Assembly (NCBI RefSeq): GCF_036226745.1
Contig: NZ_CP109013.1
Coordinates: 6,820,001-6,884,000, forward strand
DNA length: 64,000 bases
From: Streptomyces sp. NBC_00683
GTDB lineage: Bacteria; Actinomycetota; Actinomycetes; Streptomycetales; Streptomycetaceae
Direction of reading: 5' to 3'
The position numbers and the translations under genes are program-made. The notes beneath the pieces are model-generated. The model did no database searches, was not told where the DNA came from, and saw nothing but the letters and a program-made list of their open reading frames with translations. Below, piece after piece: positions 8,082-16,242 of the stretch; position 1 is the first letter of the stretch, and every line of letters begins with the position of its first letter.

Positions 8082-9323
8082 TCACAGCAGCGCGAACTGC
8101 CCCTCCGGGCCCTCCTCGTGGTGGTCGAGGACCGAGGCGGGCCGCCGCGCCATCGGGGGAGCCGGGACCACCCCGGCCTCCCGCAGCGCGTCGCGGGTGA
8201 CAGCGGGCTCCGCGGTGAGCCGCTTGCGCAACGCCTCCTGTGCGGACCGCAGCTCACCGAGCAGGGCGAGGACGGTGATCAGTTCGAGCAGCTCGGACGT
8301 CCACTCCTGCGGCCAGTCGCGCGGTCGCAGCGCCTCCAGGCCTTCCCGCCCGTCCTGGGCCGTGCGGCGCTCGAACCAGAGCTCCAGCATGGGGACGCCG
8401 CTCACCCGGAACTCCCACGCTCCGGCCGGAACGGGTGAGATGCGCCCCTCGCCCGGCCCCTCGCCGAGGGTGAGCACCTCGTCCTCGGAGTCGTAGCGCA
8501 GCTCGGACGGCCGGGGCGGTATCGCGGCCCGCACATAGGGCCGGCGGCCGCCCGGCAGCCGGGGACGCTGCCCGCCGTGCGCCCCGCGCAACTGCAGGCG
8601 CAGCAGCTCCCGGCCGAGCTCCACACCCTCGGCCCACAGGGTCCCGTCGGCGGGCAGCGGCACGAGACATCCGGCGGGGGAGGGGCGGGCGACGGCGAGT
8701 GTCCAGGCAAGGACGGACTCCGGATCGACCGGGGCCGCGTACCGGTCGCCCAGCAGAGCGAGCAGGCCGGGCGCGAGATTGGGCTCCCGGCCACCGGGCC
8801 GCCGGTAGAGCGGGCGTATCCGGCCCGGCCGGCCGGCGGGGGAGTGCCCGTCGGGCAGCAGCGCCGTCACGGACAGGGCGGGCCCGGTGTCCTGCGGTAC
8901 GTATCCGTGCTCGACGGCGAAGACCTGGTGCCCGTCGGCGACCCGCCACAGCTCGGGGCGGGCCGCGTCGAGCAGCCGCTGGTCGGGGATCAGCCACTGC
9001 TCGTCGAAGGGGCCGTGCAGGATCCGTACCGGTTCGGGGCAGGGGCCCGGGTCCCGGGCGAACCGGCCCGTCGCGGTGGTGCGGCCCGGCAGCGCCGCGG
9101 CCGCGGTCAGGGGGCTGCGCGAGCGGCTGGACCGGAACAGCCGTTCCTGCTCGGCGCCCTCGGCCCGTACCAGCAGATCCCAACGGGCCCTGAGGGACGC
9201 CGCGTCCGGCGCGGTCACCCAGGGGCGCCCCGTTCTCAGGGGCCGCACCGACCAGGGCATGAGGTCGTCGAGCAGCGGGATCCCCTCGGCCCCGCCGGCT
9301 CCGGCCGCCACCCGTGCTGCCAC
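8082..9323 (-). CDS. orphan type ISP restriction-modification-like protein
   Basis: A 413-residue soluble protein. The run DLMPWSVRPLRTGRPWVTAP, the motif HGPFDEQWLIPDQRLLDAARP near residue 115, and the conserved RPLYRRP, RPRLPGGRRPYVRA and AWEFRVSGVPMLE segments fit, from memory, the Streptomyces proteins annotated as the C-terminal specificity-like domain of type ISP restriction-modification enzymes. There is no helicase, nuclease or methyltransferase motif here and none in the neighbours, so it is an orphan domain whose real job is unknown. The GTG at 9323 is preceded by GGGGAGGA. It follows the GntR gene on the same strand. Confidence 0.6.
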   Translation of the reverse strand: MAARVAAGAGGAEGIPLLDDLMPWSVRPLRTGRPWVTAPDAASLRARWDLLVRAEGAEQERLFRSSRSRSPLTAAAALPGRTTATGRFARDPGPCPEPVRILHGPFDEQWLIPDQRLLDAARPELWRVADGHQVFAVEHGYVPQDTGPALSVTALLPDGHSPAGRPGRIRPLYRRPGGREPNLAPGLLALLGDRYAAPVDPESVLAWTLAVARPSPAGCLVPLPADGTLWAEGVELGRELLRLQLRGAHGGQRPRLPGGRRPYVRAAIPPRPSELRYDSEDEVLTLGEGPGEGRISPVPAGAWEFRVSGVPMLELWFERRTAQDGREGLEALRPRDWPQEWTSELLELITVLALLGELRSAQEALRKRLTAEPAVTRDALREAGVVPAPPMARRPASVLDHHEEGPEGQFALL

Positions 9324-9393
9324 CGTGTCGTCCTCCCCGTCGCCACGTCCGCCGCCCAGGGCATCGTAACGGCGGGCGGCGGGGGCGGGGCGG

Positions 9394-10170
9394 TCAGTGC
9401 GCTTCCACCGTCACGGAGAAGGAGAAACGGTCCCCCCGGTACCGGATGCGCGCCACGTCCACCACCCGCCCGTCGTCGTCGTACGTCACGCCCGTGTAGT
9501 GCAGGATCGGGCTGAGCAGCGGGACCTGGAGCAGCTCCGCCGTCGCCGGGTCGGCGAGACGGGCCTCGACCGTGTCCGTGATCCGGGAGATCCGCACGCC
9601 GACGGCGTCACGCAGCACCTTCGTCATCGGCCACCGCTCGAGATCGGCCACGTCGATCCTGGCCGCGATGTCGGGACGCACCGCGTTCTCCGCCCAGTTG
9701 GTGGGCTCGCCCGTCCCGTCGTCGCGGCGCAGCCGCCGGTAGTCGACCACCTCGGAGCAGTCGGGGAAGAACTCGGCCAGATCGCCCGGGACGGGGGTGG
9801 CGCCATGGCCGAGGACGGTCGTCCGCTCACCCGACTGCTGGGCGACGATGGCGTCGATCGAACCCAGCAGCCGGACCGGCGACACCCGCCGGGCGCGCGG
9901 CTCGATGAACGTGCCGCGCCGCCGGTGCCTGCTGATCAGGCCCTCCGTCTCCAGCTCCTTGAGCGCCTGGCGCATGGTCAGGACGCTGACGCCGTAGTGC
10001 GCGGCGAGCTGCTCCTCGGTGGGCAGCCGCGGCGAGGCGTCCTGCGGGCGGCCCAGTATCGAGGCCCGCAGGGACTGCGAGACCTGGTACCACAGGGGAA
10101 GCTTCCGGTTCAGCACGAGGGAGTCGGGGGCGAAGGCGGGCGTGTGATTCACCTCGTTCACCTGGTTCAT
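9394..10170 (-). CDS. GntR family regulator with UTRA-type sensor domain
   Basis: A 258-residue regulator of the HutC subfamily. The winged helix covers about residues 20-90 (LWYQVSQSLRASILG, LPTEEQLAAHYGVSVLTMRQ, GLISRHRRRGTFIEP). The rest is a UTRA/chorismate-lyase-like ligand domain ending in VARIRYRGDRFSFSVTVE. It lies 43 nt downstream of hmgA on the same strand and so may control aromatic (tyrosine/homogentisate) breakdown, an inference from position. The start is uncertain: a 9-bp repeat places four in-frame start codons (GTG 10179, ATG 10170, GTG 10161, GTG 10152) in a row; the ATG has AGGTGA upstream. Confidence 0.85.
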   Translation of the reverse strand: MNQVNEVNHTPAFAPDSLVLNRKLPLWYQVSQSLRASILGRPQDASPRLPTEEQLAAHYGVSVLTMRQALKELETEGLISRHRRRGTFIEPRARRVSPVRLLGSIDAIVAQQSGERTTVLGHGATPVPGDLAEFFPDCSEVVDYRRLRRDDGTGEPTNWAENAVRPDIAARIDVADLERWPMTKVLRDAVGVRISRITDTVEARLADPATAELLQVPLLSPILHYTGVTYDDDGRVVDVARIRYRGDRFSFSVTVEAH

Positions 10171-10180
10171 CCGGTTCACC
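10145..10180 (-). repeat. four 9-bp repeats over the GntR gene start
   Basis: On the minus strand four tandem units follow the pattern GRTGAAYSR: GGTGAACCG, GATGAACCA, GGTGAACGA, GGTGAATCA. Each holds an in-frame GTG or ATG, and each GGTGA resembles a Shine-Dalgarno site for the next unit's start codon. Read as protein they give repeated x-Asn-x triplets. Confidence 0.8.
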
Positions 10181-10213
10181 TGGACTCTCTGGGCAGTGGC
10201 CGGCTTCGGGGGT

Positions 10214-11533
10214 TCACGGCCGGAAGTTGCGGCTCAGACCCTGCCACACGTCGTCGTACCCGTGCTGCAGATGGTCCGCGGCCGCGGCCTGCGCGGTCGC
10301 CGTGACCGGCCAGCGGGTCTCGAACATGAACGCAAGCCCGTCGTCGATCTTCTGCGGCTTCAGCTTCGCGGCGCTCGCCCGGTCGAAGGTCTCACGGTCC
10401 GGTCCGTGCGCCGACATCATGTTGTGGAGCGAGCCGCCGCCGGGCACGAAGCCGCCCGCCTTCGCGTCGTAGGCGCCCTCGATGAGTCCCATGTACTCGC
10501 TCATCACGTTGCGGTGGAAGTACGGCGGGCGGAACGTGTCCTCGCCGACCAGCCAGCGCGGGGCGAAGACGACGAAGTCGACCCCGGCCAGCCCCGGGGT
10601 GTCGGACGGAGAGGTCAGCACCGTGAAGATCGACGGATCCGGGTGGTCGAAGCTGATGCTGCCGAGGACGTTGAAGCGGCGCAGGTCGTAGACGTACGGG
10701 GTGTGGTTGCCGTGCCAGGCCACGACGTCGAGCGGGGAGTGGTCGTACGTCGCCGACCAGAGGTTCCCGCAGAACTTGTTGACGACCTCGACCGGACCCT
10801 CACGGTCCTCGAACGCCGCGACGGGCGCCAGGAAGTCCCGCGCGGCTGCCAGGCCGTTGGCGCCGATCGGGCCCAGATCGGGCAGGACGAACGGCTGCCC
10901 GTAGTTCTCGCAGACGTACCCGCGGGCGGTGGCGTCCAGGAGCTCGACACGGAAGCGGACACCGCGCGGCACGAGCGCCACATGGCCGGGTTCGACGCGC
11001 AGCAGTCCCAGCTCGGTACGGACCAGGAGGCCGCCGCGCTCGGGCACGATCAGGAGCTCACCGTCGGAGTCGCTGAACACCCTGTCCGTCATGGAGGAGT
11101 TCGCGCTGTAGAGGTGAATGGCCATTCCGGTGCGCTGCGTCGCGTCGCCGTTGCCGCCCAGCGTCCACAGGCCGGCCAGGAAGTCCGTACCCGGAGCGGG
11201 CTCGGGGAGCGGGTCCCAGCGCAGCCGGTTGGGGTCGGGAACCGCTTCGGTGAAGGGAGCGGTGCGCACGGCGCCGTTGTCGACGCGGACGAACGGGGGA
11301 TGGGCCGCCGAGGGGCGGATCCGGTAGAGCCAGGAGCGGCGGTTGTGTGCGCGGGGTTCGGTGAAGGCCGAGCCGCTCAGCTGCTCGGCGTAGAGCCCGA
11401 GCGGCGCGCGCTGCGGTGAGTTCCGGCCGTGCGGAAGCGCTCCCGGGACGGCCTCCGAGCCGTGCTCGTTGCCGAAACCGGCGCTGTACGTGAGAGTCTC
11501 CGCCGTCTTCCTGGCCTGTTCGGTGCCACTCAT
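10214..11533 (-). CDS. hmgA: homogentisate 1,2-dioxygenase
   Basis: A 439-residue non-haem iron dioxygenase that opens the ring of homogentisate to maleylacetoacetate in tyrosine and phenylalanine breakdown. Family landmarks are [19 protein letters not shown] at the N-terminus, YCEN-like [11 protein letters not shown], the [12 protein letters not shown] segment, and the C-terminal iron-binding region ([18 protein letters not shown], with [12 protein letters not shown]). The length agrees with the family (about 430-450). The second of two adjacent ATGs (11533) has the better distance to GGGAG. The upstream region carries repeats that could bind a regulator; a divergent TetR gene and a downstream GntR gene are both candidates. 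Confidence 0.96.
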   Translation of the reverse strand: MSGTEQARKTAETLTYSAGFGNEHGSEAVPGALPHGRNSPQRAPLGLYAEQLSGSAFTEPRAHNRRSWLYRIRPSAAHPPFVRVDNGAVRTAPFTEAVPDPNRLRWDPLPEPAPGTDFLAGLWTLGGNGDATQRTGMAIHLYSANSSMTDRVFSDSDGELLIVPERGGLLVRTELGLLRVEPGHVALVPRGVRFRVELLDATARGYVCENYGQPFVLPDLGPIGANGLAAARDFLAPVAAFEDREGPVEVVNKFCGNLWSATYDHSPLDVVAWHGNHTPYVYDLRRFNVLGSISFDHPDPSIFTVLTSPSDTPGLAGVDFVVFAPRWLVGEDTFRPPYFHRNVMSEYMGLIEGAYDAKAGGFVPGGGSLHNMMSAHGPDRETFDRASAAKLKPQKIDDGLAFMFETRWPVTATAQAAAADHLQHGYDDVWQGLSRNFRP

Positions 11534-11555
11534 CATGCGCTCCCGTTGGAAGAGG

Positions 11556-11604
11556 AATCCCATGGATCCCCTGACGAAGAATCCTATGGACAACCGTAGG
11601 AATC
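11556..11604. promoter_or_regulatory. repeat-rich hmgA upstream region
   Basis: Two direct repeats AATCCYATGGA (11556-11566 and 11580-11590) lie 24 bp apart. The second is also the left arm of an imperfect dyad, GAATCCTATGG (11579-11589), 4-nt spacer, CCGTAGGAATC (11594-11604), matching at 9 of 11 positions. This is 23-70 bp upstream of the hmgA start and looks like a binding site for its regulator. Confidence 0.5.
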
Positions 11605-11786
11605 GAAACGCCGCCCGTCAACGGCATACGGGCACCGCTGTGCCGTGTCCGTGACGGCCGGTGCGGAAACGCGGCGGGAGCAGGTGCGGACACGGGTGCT
11701 GCGGGCCGGGCGGGACCGGCGCACCGGACCTCCGGGCCCGCGCACGGTGGGCCCACCTCCGGCCGGACCCACGGCATCATGGAGCC

Positions 11787-12398
11787 GTGCCCCATGCGAA
11801 CACGAACCTCCGGCGCGCCCCCGTGCAGCAGCGCAGTGCCGAACGCCTCGCCCGGATCCTCGACGCCTGCGCCGAGCTCCTGGACGAGACCGGCTACGAA
11901 CAGCTCTCCACCAGGGCGGTGGCCGACCGTGCCGGTGTGCCCATCGGATCCGTCTACCGGTTCTTCTCCAACAAGCGGGGGCTGGTCGACGCACTCGCCG
12001 AGCGCAATCTGGACCTCTACGCCGAGCGCATCGTGGCCCGCCTCGCGGACATCCCCACCGAGGACTGGCGGAGCGCGATCGATGCCGTACTCGACGAGTA
12101 CCTGGCGATGAAGCGCTCGGTCCCCGGCTTCGCCCTCGTCGACTTCGGTCCGCCCGCGCCGGCCGGCGACCCGCTCGACGAGTCCAACCGCAGGGTCGCG
12201 GGCCGACTGGCCACCCTGCTCTCCGGTCATCTCGGCCGCGACCCCGACACCGATCTGCTCCGGACGGTGCTGGTCTGCGTCGAGGCCGCCGACGCGGTGC
12301 TCCAACTCGCCTTCCACGCCGACCCGTCGGGTGACCCGGCTCTGATAGGGGAGACCCGCGTGCTGATCCAGGCCTATCTCGCGCGGGTCCTCGAATGA
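11787..12398 (+). CDS. TetR family regulator
   Basis: A 203-residue regulator with the helix-turn-helix at about residues 15-60 (QQRSAERLARILDACAELLD, then AGVPIGSVYRFFSNKRGLVD). The C-terminal ligand domain is not of a type I can name. The GTG at 11787 has GGAG 2-6 nt upstream; the longer ORF reaching back to 11661 is not supported. A palindrome at 12421 lies just after its stop and before the molybdopterin oxidoreductase gene, so that oxidoreductase is its likely target. It is divergent from hmgA. Confidence 0.85.
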   Translation: MPHANTNLRRAPVQQRSAERLARILDACAELLDETGYEQLSTRAVADRAGVPIGSVYRFFSNKRGLVDALAERNLDLYAERIVARLADIPTEDWRSAIDAVLDEYLAMKRSVPGFALVDFGPPAPAGDPLDESNRRVAGRLATLLSGHLGRDPDTDLLRTVLVCVEAADAVLQLAFHADPSGDPALIGETRVLIQAYLARVLE

Positions 12399-12420
12399 CA
12401 GGTGGTGCCAACACCTCGCC

Positions 12421-12444
12421 AGCATCCGTACCGGTCGGTATGCT
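12421..12444. promoter_or_regulatory. TetR-type palindrome upstream of Mo oxidoreductase
   Basis: A 24-bp dyad with outer arms AGCAT/ATGCT and inner ACCGGT; 9 of 12 base pairs match. The ACCGGTCGGTA word is common in TetR-type operators. It sits 93 bp before the oxidoreductase ATG and 22 bp after the TetR stop codon. Confidence 0.5.
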
Positions 12445-12536
12445 CGATCCGGCCGGGAGCTCGCACCCCCTGTGCGGTCCGCGGCCCGACGGCGCATGCC
12501 CGTGCGCCACCGCTGTCGCCGCCCCGGGGAGGGCCC

Positions 12537-14717
12537 ATGTCCCACGATTCCCGCACCGCTCTGCGTATCTGCCCGCTCTGCGAAGCCACCTGCGGACTCA
12601 CCCTCACCATCGAGGGAACGACGGTCACCGGCGCCCGCGGCGACCGTGACGACGTCCTGAGCCAGGGCTTCATCTGCCCCAAGGGCGCGTCCTTCGGGGG
12701 TCTGGACTCCGACCCCGACCGGCTGCGCACCCCACTCGTGCGCACGGACGGCGTCCTGCGGGAGGCGACCTGGAGCGAGGCCTTCGACCTGATCGCCGCG
12801 AGGATCCCGGCCCTCGTCCAGGAGCACGGCAAGCAGTCGGTCGGCGTCGTCCTCGGCAACCCCAACGTGCACACGATGGCCGGCGGGCTCTATCCGCAGC
12901 TGCTGCTCTCCACGCTCGGCACCCGCAACGTCTTCACCGCGAGCACCCTCGACCAGATGCCCAAGCACGTCTCCAGCGGCCTGCTCTTCGGCGATGCCAA
13001 CGCCATCGCCGTACCCGACCTGGACCGCACCGCCCATCTGCTCCTGATCGGCGCCAATCCGCTCGAGTCCAACGGGAGCCTGTGCACCGCCCCCGACTTC
13101 CCGGGCAAGCTCAAGGCGCTGCGCAAACGCGGCGGCACCCTCACCGTCATCGACCCGCGCCGCACCCGCACCGCCCGCCTCGCGGACCGGCACGTCGCGA
13201 TCCGCCCCGGAGCCGACGCCCTCCTGCTCGCCGCGCTCACCCAGGTCCTCATCGAGGAGAAGCTCGCGGACCCCGGAGCGCTGGCCGAGCACCTCGACGG
13301 CTACGACGAACTGGCCGAAGCCATCGAGGACTTCACGCCCGAAGCGGTGGCCGCCGCCTGCGACATCGACGCCGGCACCATCCGTACGATCGCCCGCGAA
13401 CTGGCCGCGGCCCCCGCCGCGGCCGTCTACGGACGCATCGGCAGCTGCACCGTCGAACACGGCACCCTGGCCAGCTGGCTGGTCGACGTGCTCAACATCC
13501 TCACCGGCAACCTCGACCGCCCCGGCGGCGCACTCTTCCCGCTCTCCGCCACCGCCCGCGCACCCCGTGCCGCCGCCCCCGGCAAGGGCTTCGCGCTCGG
13601 CCGCTGGGCGAGCCGTGTCTCCGGGCACCCCGAGGCCAAGGGTGAACTGCCCGTCGTCGCACTCGCCGAGGAGATCGAGACCCCGGGGGAGGGGCGCATC
13701 CGTGCCCTCGTCGTCGTCGCGGGCAACCCGGTACTCTCCGCGCCCGACGGCGACCGGCTCGACCGGGCGCTCGCCGAGGGCCTCGACTTCATGGTCAGCG
13801 TCGACCCGTACCTCAACGAGACCTCACGCCACGCGGACGTCGTGCTGCCCCCGCCGCCGCCCTCGCAGAGCGCCCACTTCGACTTCGCCCTCAACTCCCT
13901 CGCCGTGCACAACCAGGTCCGCTACACCCGGGCGGCCGTCCCGCTGCAGGACGACCGCATGGCCGAGAGCGAGATCCTCGCCCGGCTCGTCCTCGCCGTC
14001 GGCGGTATGCACGGGGCAGCGCCCGAAGCGGTCGACGACATGGTCATCGCCGCCACCCTCGAAAGGGCCGGCCTCCCGGAGGAGTTCGCCGCCGAGCTGA
14101 CGGGCCGCACCGGCGCCGAGCGGCGCCTCGACCTGATGCTGCGCCTCGGCCCGTACGACCTCACGCTGGAAGGGCTCCTCGCGCATCCGCACGGCATCGA
14201 CCTCGGTCCGCTGAAGCCCCGCGTCCCGCAGCTGCTCAAGACCCGCAGCGGCCGCATCGAGCTGTTCCCCGCCCCCATCGCCGCCGATCTGCCACGGCTC
14301 CGGGAGGCACTGGACGAACGGCCCACGGGTCTCGTCCTCGTCGGCCGCCGCCATCTGCGCTCCAACAACAGCTGGATGCACAACGTCGCCTCCCTCCGTG
14401 GCGGCTCGAACGTCTGCACCCTGCAGATCCACCCCGACGACGCCGCCCGTATCGGGCTCGCCGACGGTGCCACGGCGCGGATCACCGCGGCGGGCGGCGA
14501 GGTCGAGGCGCCCGCCGAGATCACCGATGCGGTGCGGACCGGAGTCGTGAGCCTTCCGCACGGCTGGGGACACAGCCGTCCGGGCACACGCATGTCCGTC
14601 GCCGAGACCGGGCCGGGAGTCAATGTGAACCAGCTGCTCGACGGCACCCTCCTGGACCCGCTGTCCGGCACCGCTGTGCTCAACGCCGTCCCGGTCTCCG
14701 TAGCGCCAACTCTCTGA
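12537..14717 (+). CDS. molybdopterin oxidoreductase, single-subunit type
   Basis: A 726-residue member of the DMSO reductase/formate dehydrogenase family. The N-terminus carries a [4Fe-4S] motif C-x2-C-x3-C (ICPLCEATC, residues 12-18) with the fourth Cys in FICPKGAS near residue 46. The molybdopterin domain follows (GANPLESNGS, TLTVIDPRRTRTA, NLDRPGGALFPL), and the C-terminal dinucleotide-binding domain has RRHLRSNNSWMHN and LPHGWGH. GGGGAGGG gives a strong ribosome site for ATG 12537. No iron-sulfur or membrane subunit is next to it, so its electron partner is unknown; the physiological substrate cannot be read from sequence. Confidence 0.88.
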   Translation: MSHDSRTALRICPLCEATCGLTLTIEGTTVTGARGDRDDVLSQGFICPKGASFGGLDSDPDRLRTPLVRTDGVLREATWSEAFDLIAARIPALVQEHGKQSVGVVLGNPNVHTMAGGLYPQLLLSTLGTRNVFTASTLDQMPKHVSSGLLFGDANAIAVPDLDRTAHLLLIGANPLESNGSLCTAPDFPGKLKALRKRGGTLTVIDPRRTRTARLADRHVAIRPGADALLLAALTQVLIEEKLADPGALAEHLDGYDELAEAIEDFTPEAVAAACDIDAGTIRTIARELAAAPAAAVYGRIGSCTVEHGTLASWLVDVLNILTGNLDRPGGALFPLSATARAPRAAAPGKGFALGRWASRVSGHPEAKGELPVVALAEEIETPGEGRIRALVVVAGNPVLSAPDGDRLDRALAEGLDFMVSVDPYLNETSRHADVVLPPPPPSQSAHFDFALNSLAVHNQVRYTRAAVPLQDDRMAESEILARLVLAVGGMHGAAPEAVDDMVIAATLERAGLPEEFAAELTGRTGAERRLDLMLRLGPYDLTLEGLLAHPHGIDLGPLKPRVPQLLKTRSGRIELFPAPIAADLPRLREALDERPTGLVLVGRRHLRSNNSWMHNVASLRGGSNVCTLQIHPDDAARIGLADGATARITAAGGEVEAPAEITDAVRTGVVSLPHGWGHSRPGTRMSVAETGPGVNVNQLLDGTLLDPLSGTAVLNAVPVSVAPTL

Positions 14718-14775
14718 CCTGGGGTTTTGCTCGTATTGCTCACACGTCAACATCTTGTTAACAGCCCGACGGGAC

Positions 14776-14831
14776 ACCTAACGTCATCCGAACCGCCGAG
14801 ACCGGTGAGAGTTCAAAGGTGAACGTTAGGT
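14776..14831 (+). promoter_or_regulatory. inverted repeat over the citrate carrier leader
   Basis: Perfect 9-bp arms ACCTAACGT (14776-14784) and ACGTTAGGT (14823-14831), 38 nt apart. The right arm contains the AGG that should serve as ribosome site for the ATG at 14839. It may be a pair of half-sites for a regulator or an RNA stem hiding the ribosome site. Confidence 0.45.
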
Positions 14832-14838
14832 ATCCCAC

Positions 14839-16242
14839 ATGCTGACAATCCTCGGATTTGCCATGATCGCGACCTTCCTGGTCCTGATCATGATGAAGAA
14901 GATGTCGCCGATCGCGGCGCTGGTCCTGATCCCCGCACTCTTCTGCGTAGCCGTCGGGCAGGGTGCCAAGCTCGGCGACTACGTCATCGAAGGCGTCGGC
15001 ACCCTCGCGCCGACCGCGGCGATGCTGATGTTCGCCATCGTCTACTTCGGCGTGATGATCGACGTCGGCCTCTTCGATCCCGTCGTCAGGGGCATCCTGC
15101 GCTTCTGCAAGGCCGACCCGATGCGGATCGTCATCGGTACGGCGGTGCTCGCCGCGATCGTCTCCCTGGACGGCGACGGCTCCACCACCTTCATGATCAC
15201 CGTCTCGGCCATGTACCCGCTCTACAAGCGGCTGAAGATGAGCCTGGTCGTGATGACCGGTGTCGCCGCCACGGCGAACGGTGTCATGAACACCCTGCCG
15301 TGGGGCGGTCCCACCGCCCGCGCGGCCACCGCGCTCAAGCTGGACGCGGCCGACATCTTCGTCCCGATGATCCCGGCCCTCGGCGTCGGACTGCTCGCCG
15401 TCATCCTCCTGGCGTGCGTCCTGGGCCGTCGCGAGCGCAAGCGCCTGGGCACACTCACTCTCGACGAGGTGCTCGTGCGGGAGCCCGAGACCGTTCTCGT
15501 CGGCGCGGGCGGCGGCGGTGACCGGCCGGCGAAGGGCACAGCGTCCACGGGCGGCGGAGACGCCGCCGAGGACCACGCGGACGGTGACAGCGGCGAGGAC
15601 TTCAAGGGGCTCGACCCCGACAGGCCGACCCTGCGCCCCAAGCTCTACTGGTTCAACGCCGGCCTCACCGTCGCCCTGCTGGCGTCGATGATCCTGGAAC
15701 TGATGCCGATCCCGGTGCTCTTCCTCCTCGGCGCGGCCCTCGCCCTCACGGTCAACTTCCCCCATATGCCCGACCAGCGGGCCCGCATCGCCGCCCACGC
15801 CGACAACGTGCTCAACGTCTCCGGCATGGTCTTCGCCGCCGCCGTCTTCACCGGGGTGCTCACCGGCACGGGCATGGTCGATCACATGGCCGACTGGCTG
15901 GTCGGGGCCATCCCCGAGGCGATGGGCCCGCACATGGCCGTCGTCACCGGCGTACTGAGCCTCCCCCTCACCTACTTCATGTCCAACGACGGCTTCTACT
16001 TCGGCGTCCTGCCCGTGCTCGCCGAGGCCGGTGCCGCCCACGGCGTCTCCTCGCTGGAGATCGCCCGGGCCTCCCTGGTGGGCCAGCCCCTGCACATGTC
16101 GTCCCCGCTCGTGCCCGCGGTCTACGTCCTGGTCGGCATGGCGAAGGTCGAGTTCGGCGACCACACCAAGTTCACCGTCAAGTGGGCCGTGCTCACCTCG
16201 CTGGTGGTCCTCGGCGCCGGAATCCTCTTCGGCATCATCTGA
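14839..16242 (+). CDS. CitMHS family citrate-metal:proton symporter
   Basis: A 467-residue membrane protein with about 12 hydrophobic segments. CitMHS features include SLDGDGSTTFMITVSAMYPLY near residue 115, NGVMNTLPWGGPTARAA near 150, and MSNDGFYFGVLPV near 380. It should import citrate complexed with a divalent metal, driven by protons. The central cytoplasmic loop (about residues 205-260) is long, Gly/Asp/Glu-rich and low complexity. A 9-bp inverted repeat overlaps its ribosome site. Its TGA overlaps the next ATG by one base, so the MFS gene is cotranslated. No two-component citrate sensor is nearby. Confidence 0.92.
   Translation: MLTILGFAMIATFLVLIMMKKMSPIAALVLIPALFCVAVGQGAKLGDYVIEGVGTLAPTAAMLMFAIVYFGVMIDVGLFDPVVRGILRFCKADPMRIVIGTAVLAAIVSLDGDGSTTFMITVSAMYPLYKRLKMSLVVMTGVAATANGVMNTLPWGGPTARAATALKLDAADIFVPMIPALGVGLLAVILLACVLGRRERKRLGTLTLDEVLVREPETVLVGAGGGGDRPAKGTASTGGGDAAEDHADGDSGEDFKGLDPDRPTLRPKLYWFNAGLTVALLASMILELMPIPVLFLLGAALALTVNFPHMPDQRARIAAHADNVLNVSGMVFAAAVFTGVLTGTGMVDHMADWLVGAIPEAMGPHMAVVTGVLSLPLTYFMSNDGFYFGVLPVLAEAGAAHGVSSLEIARASLVGQPLHMSSPLVPAVYVLVGMAKVEFGDHTKFTVKWAVLTSLVVLGAGILFGII

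Noticed and set aside
11058..13628. 856-residue minus-strand ORF
   Set aside because: It covers the opposite strand of TetR and the Mo oxidoreductase and part of hmgA in another frame. Composition is that of a shadow.
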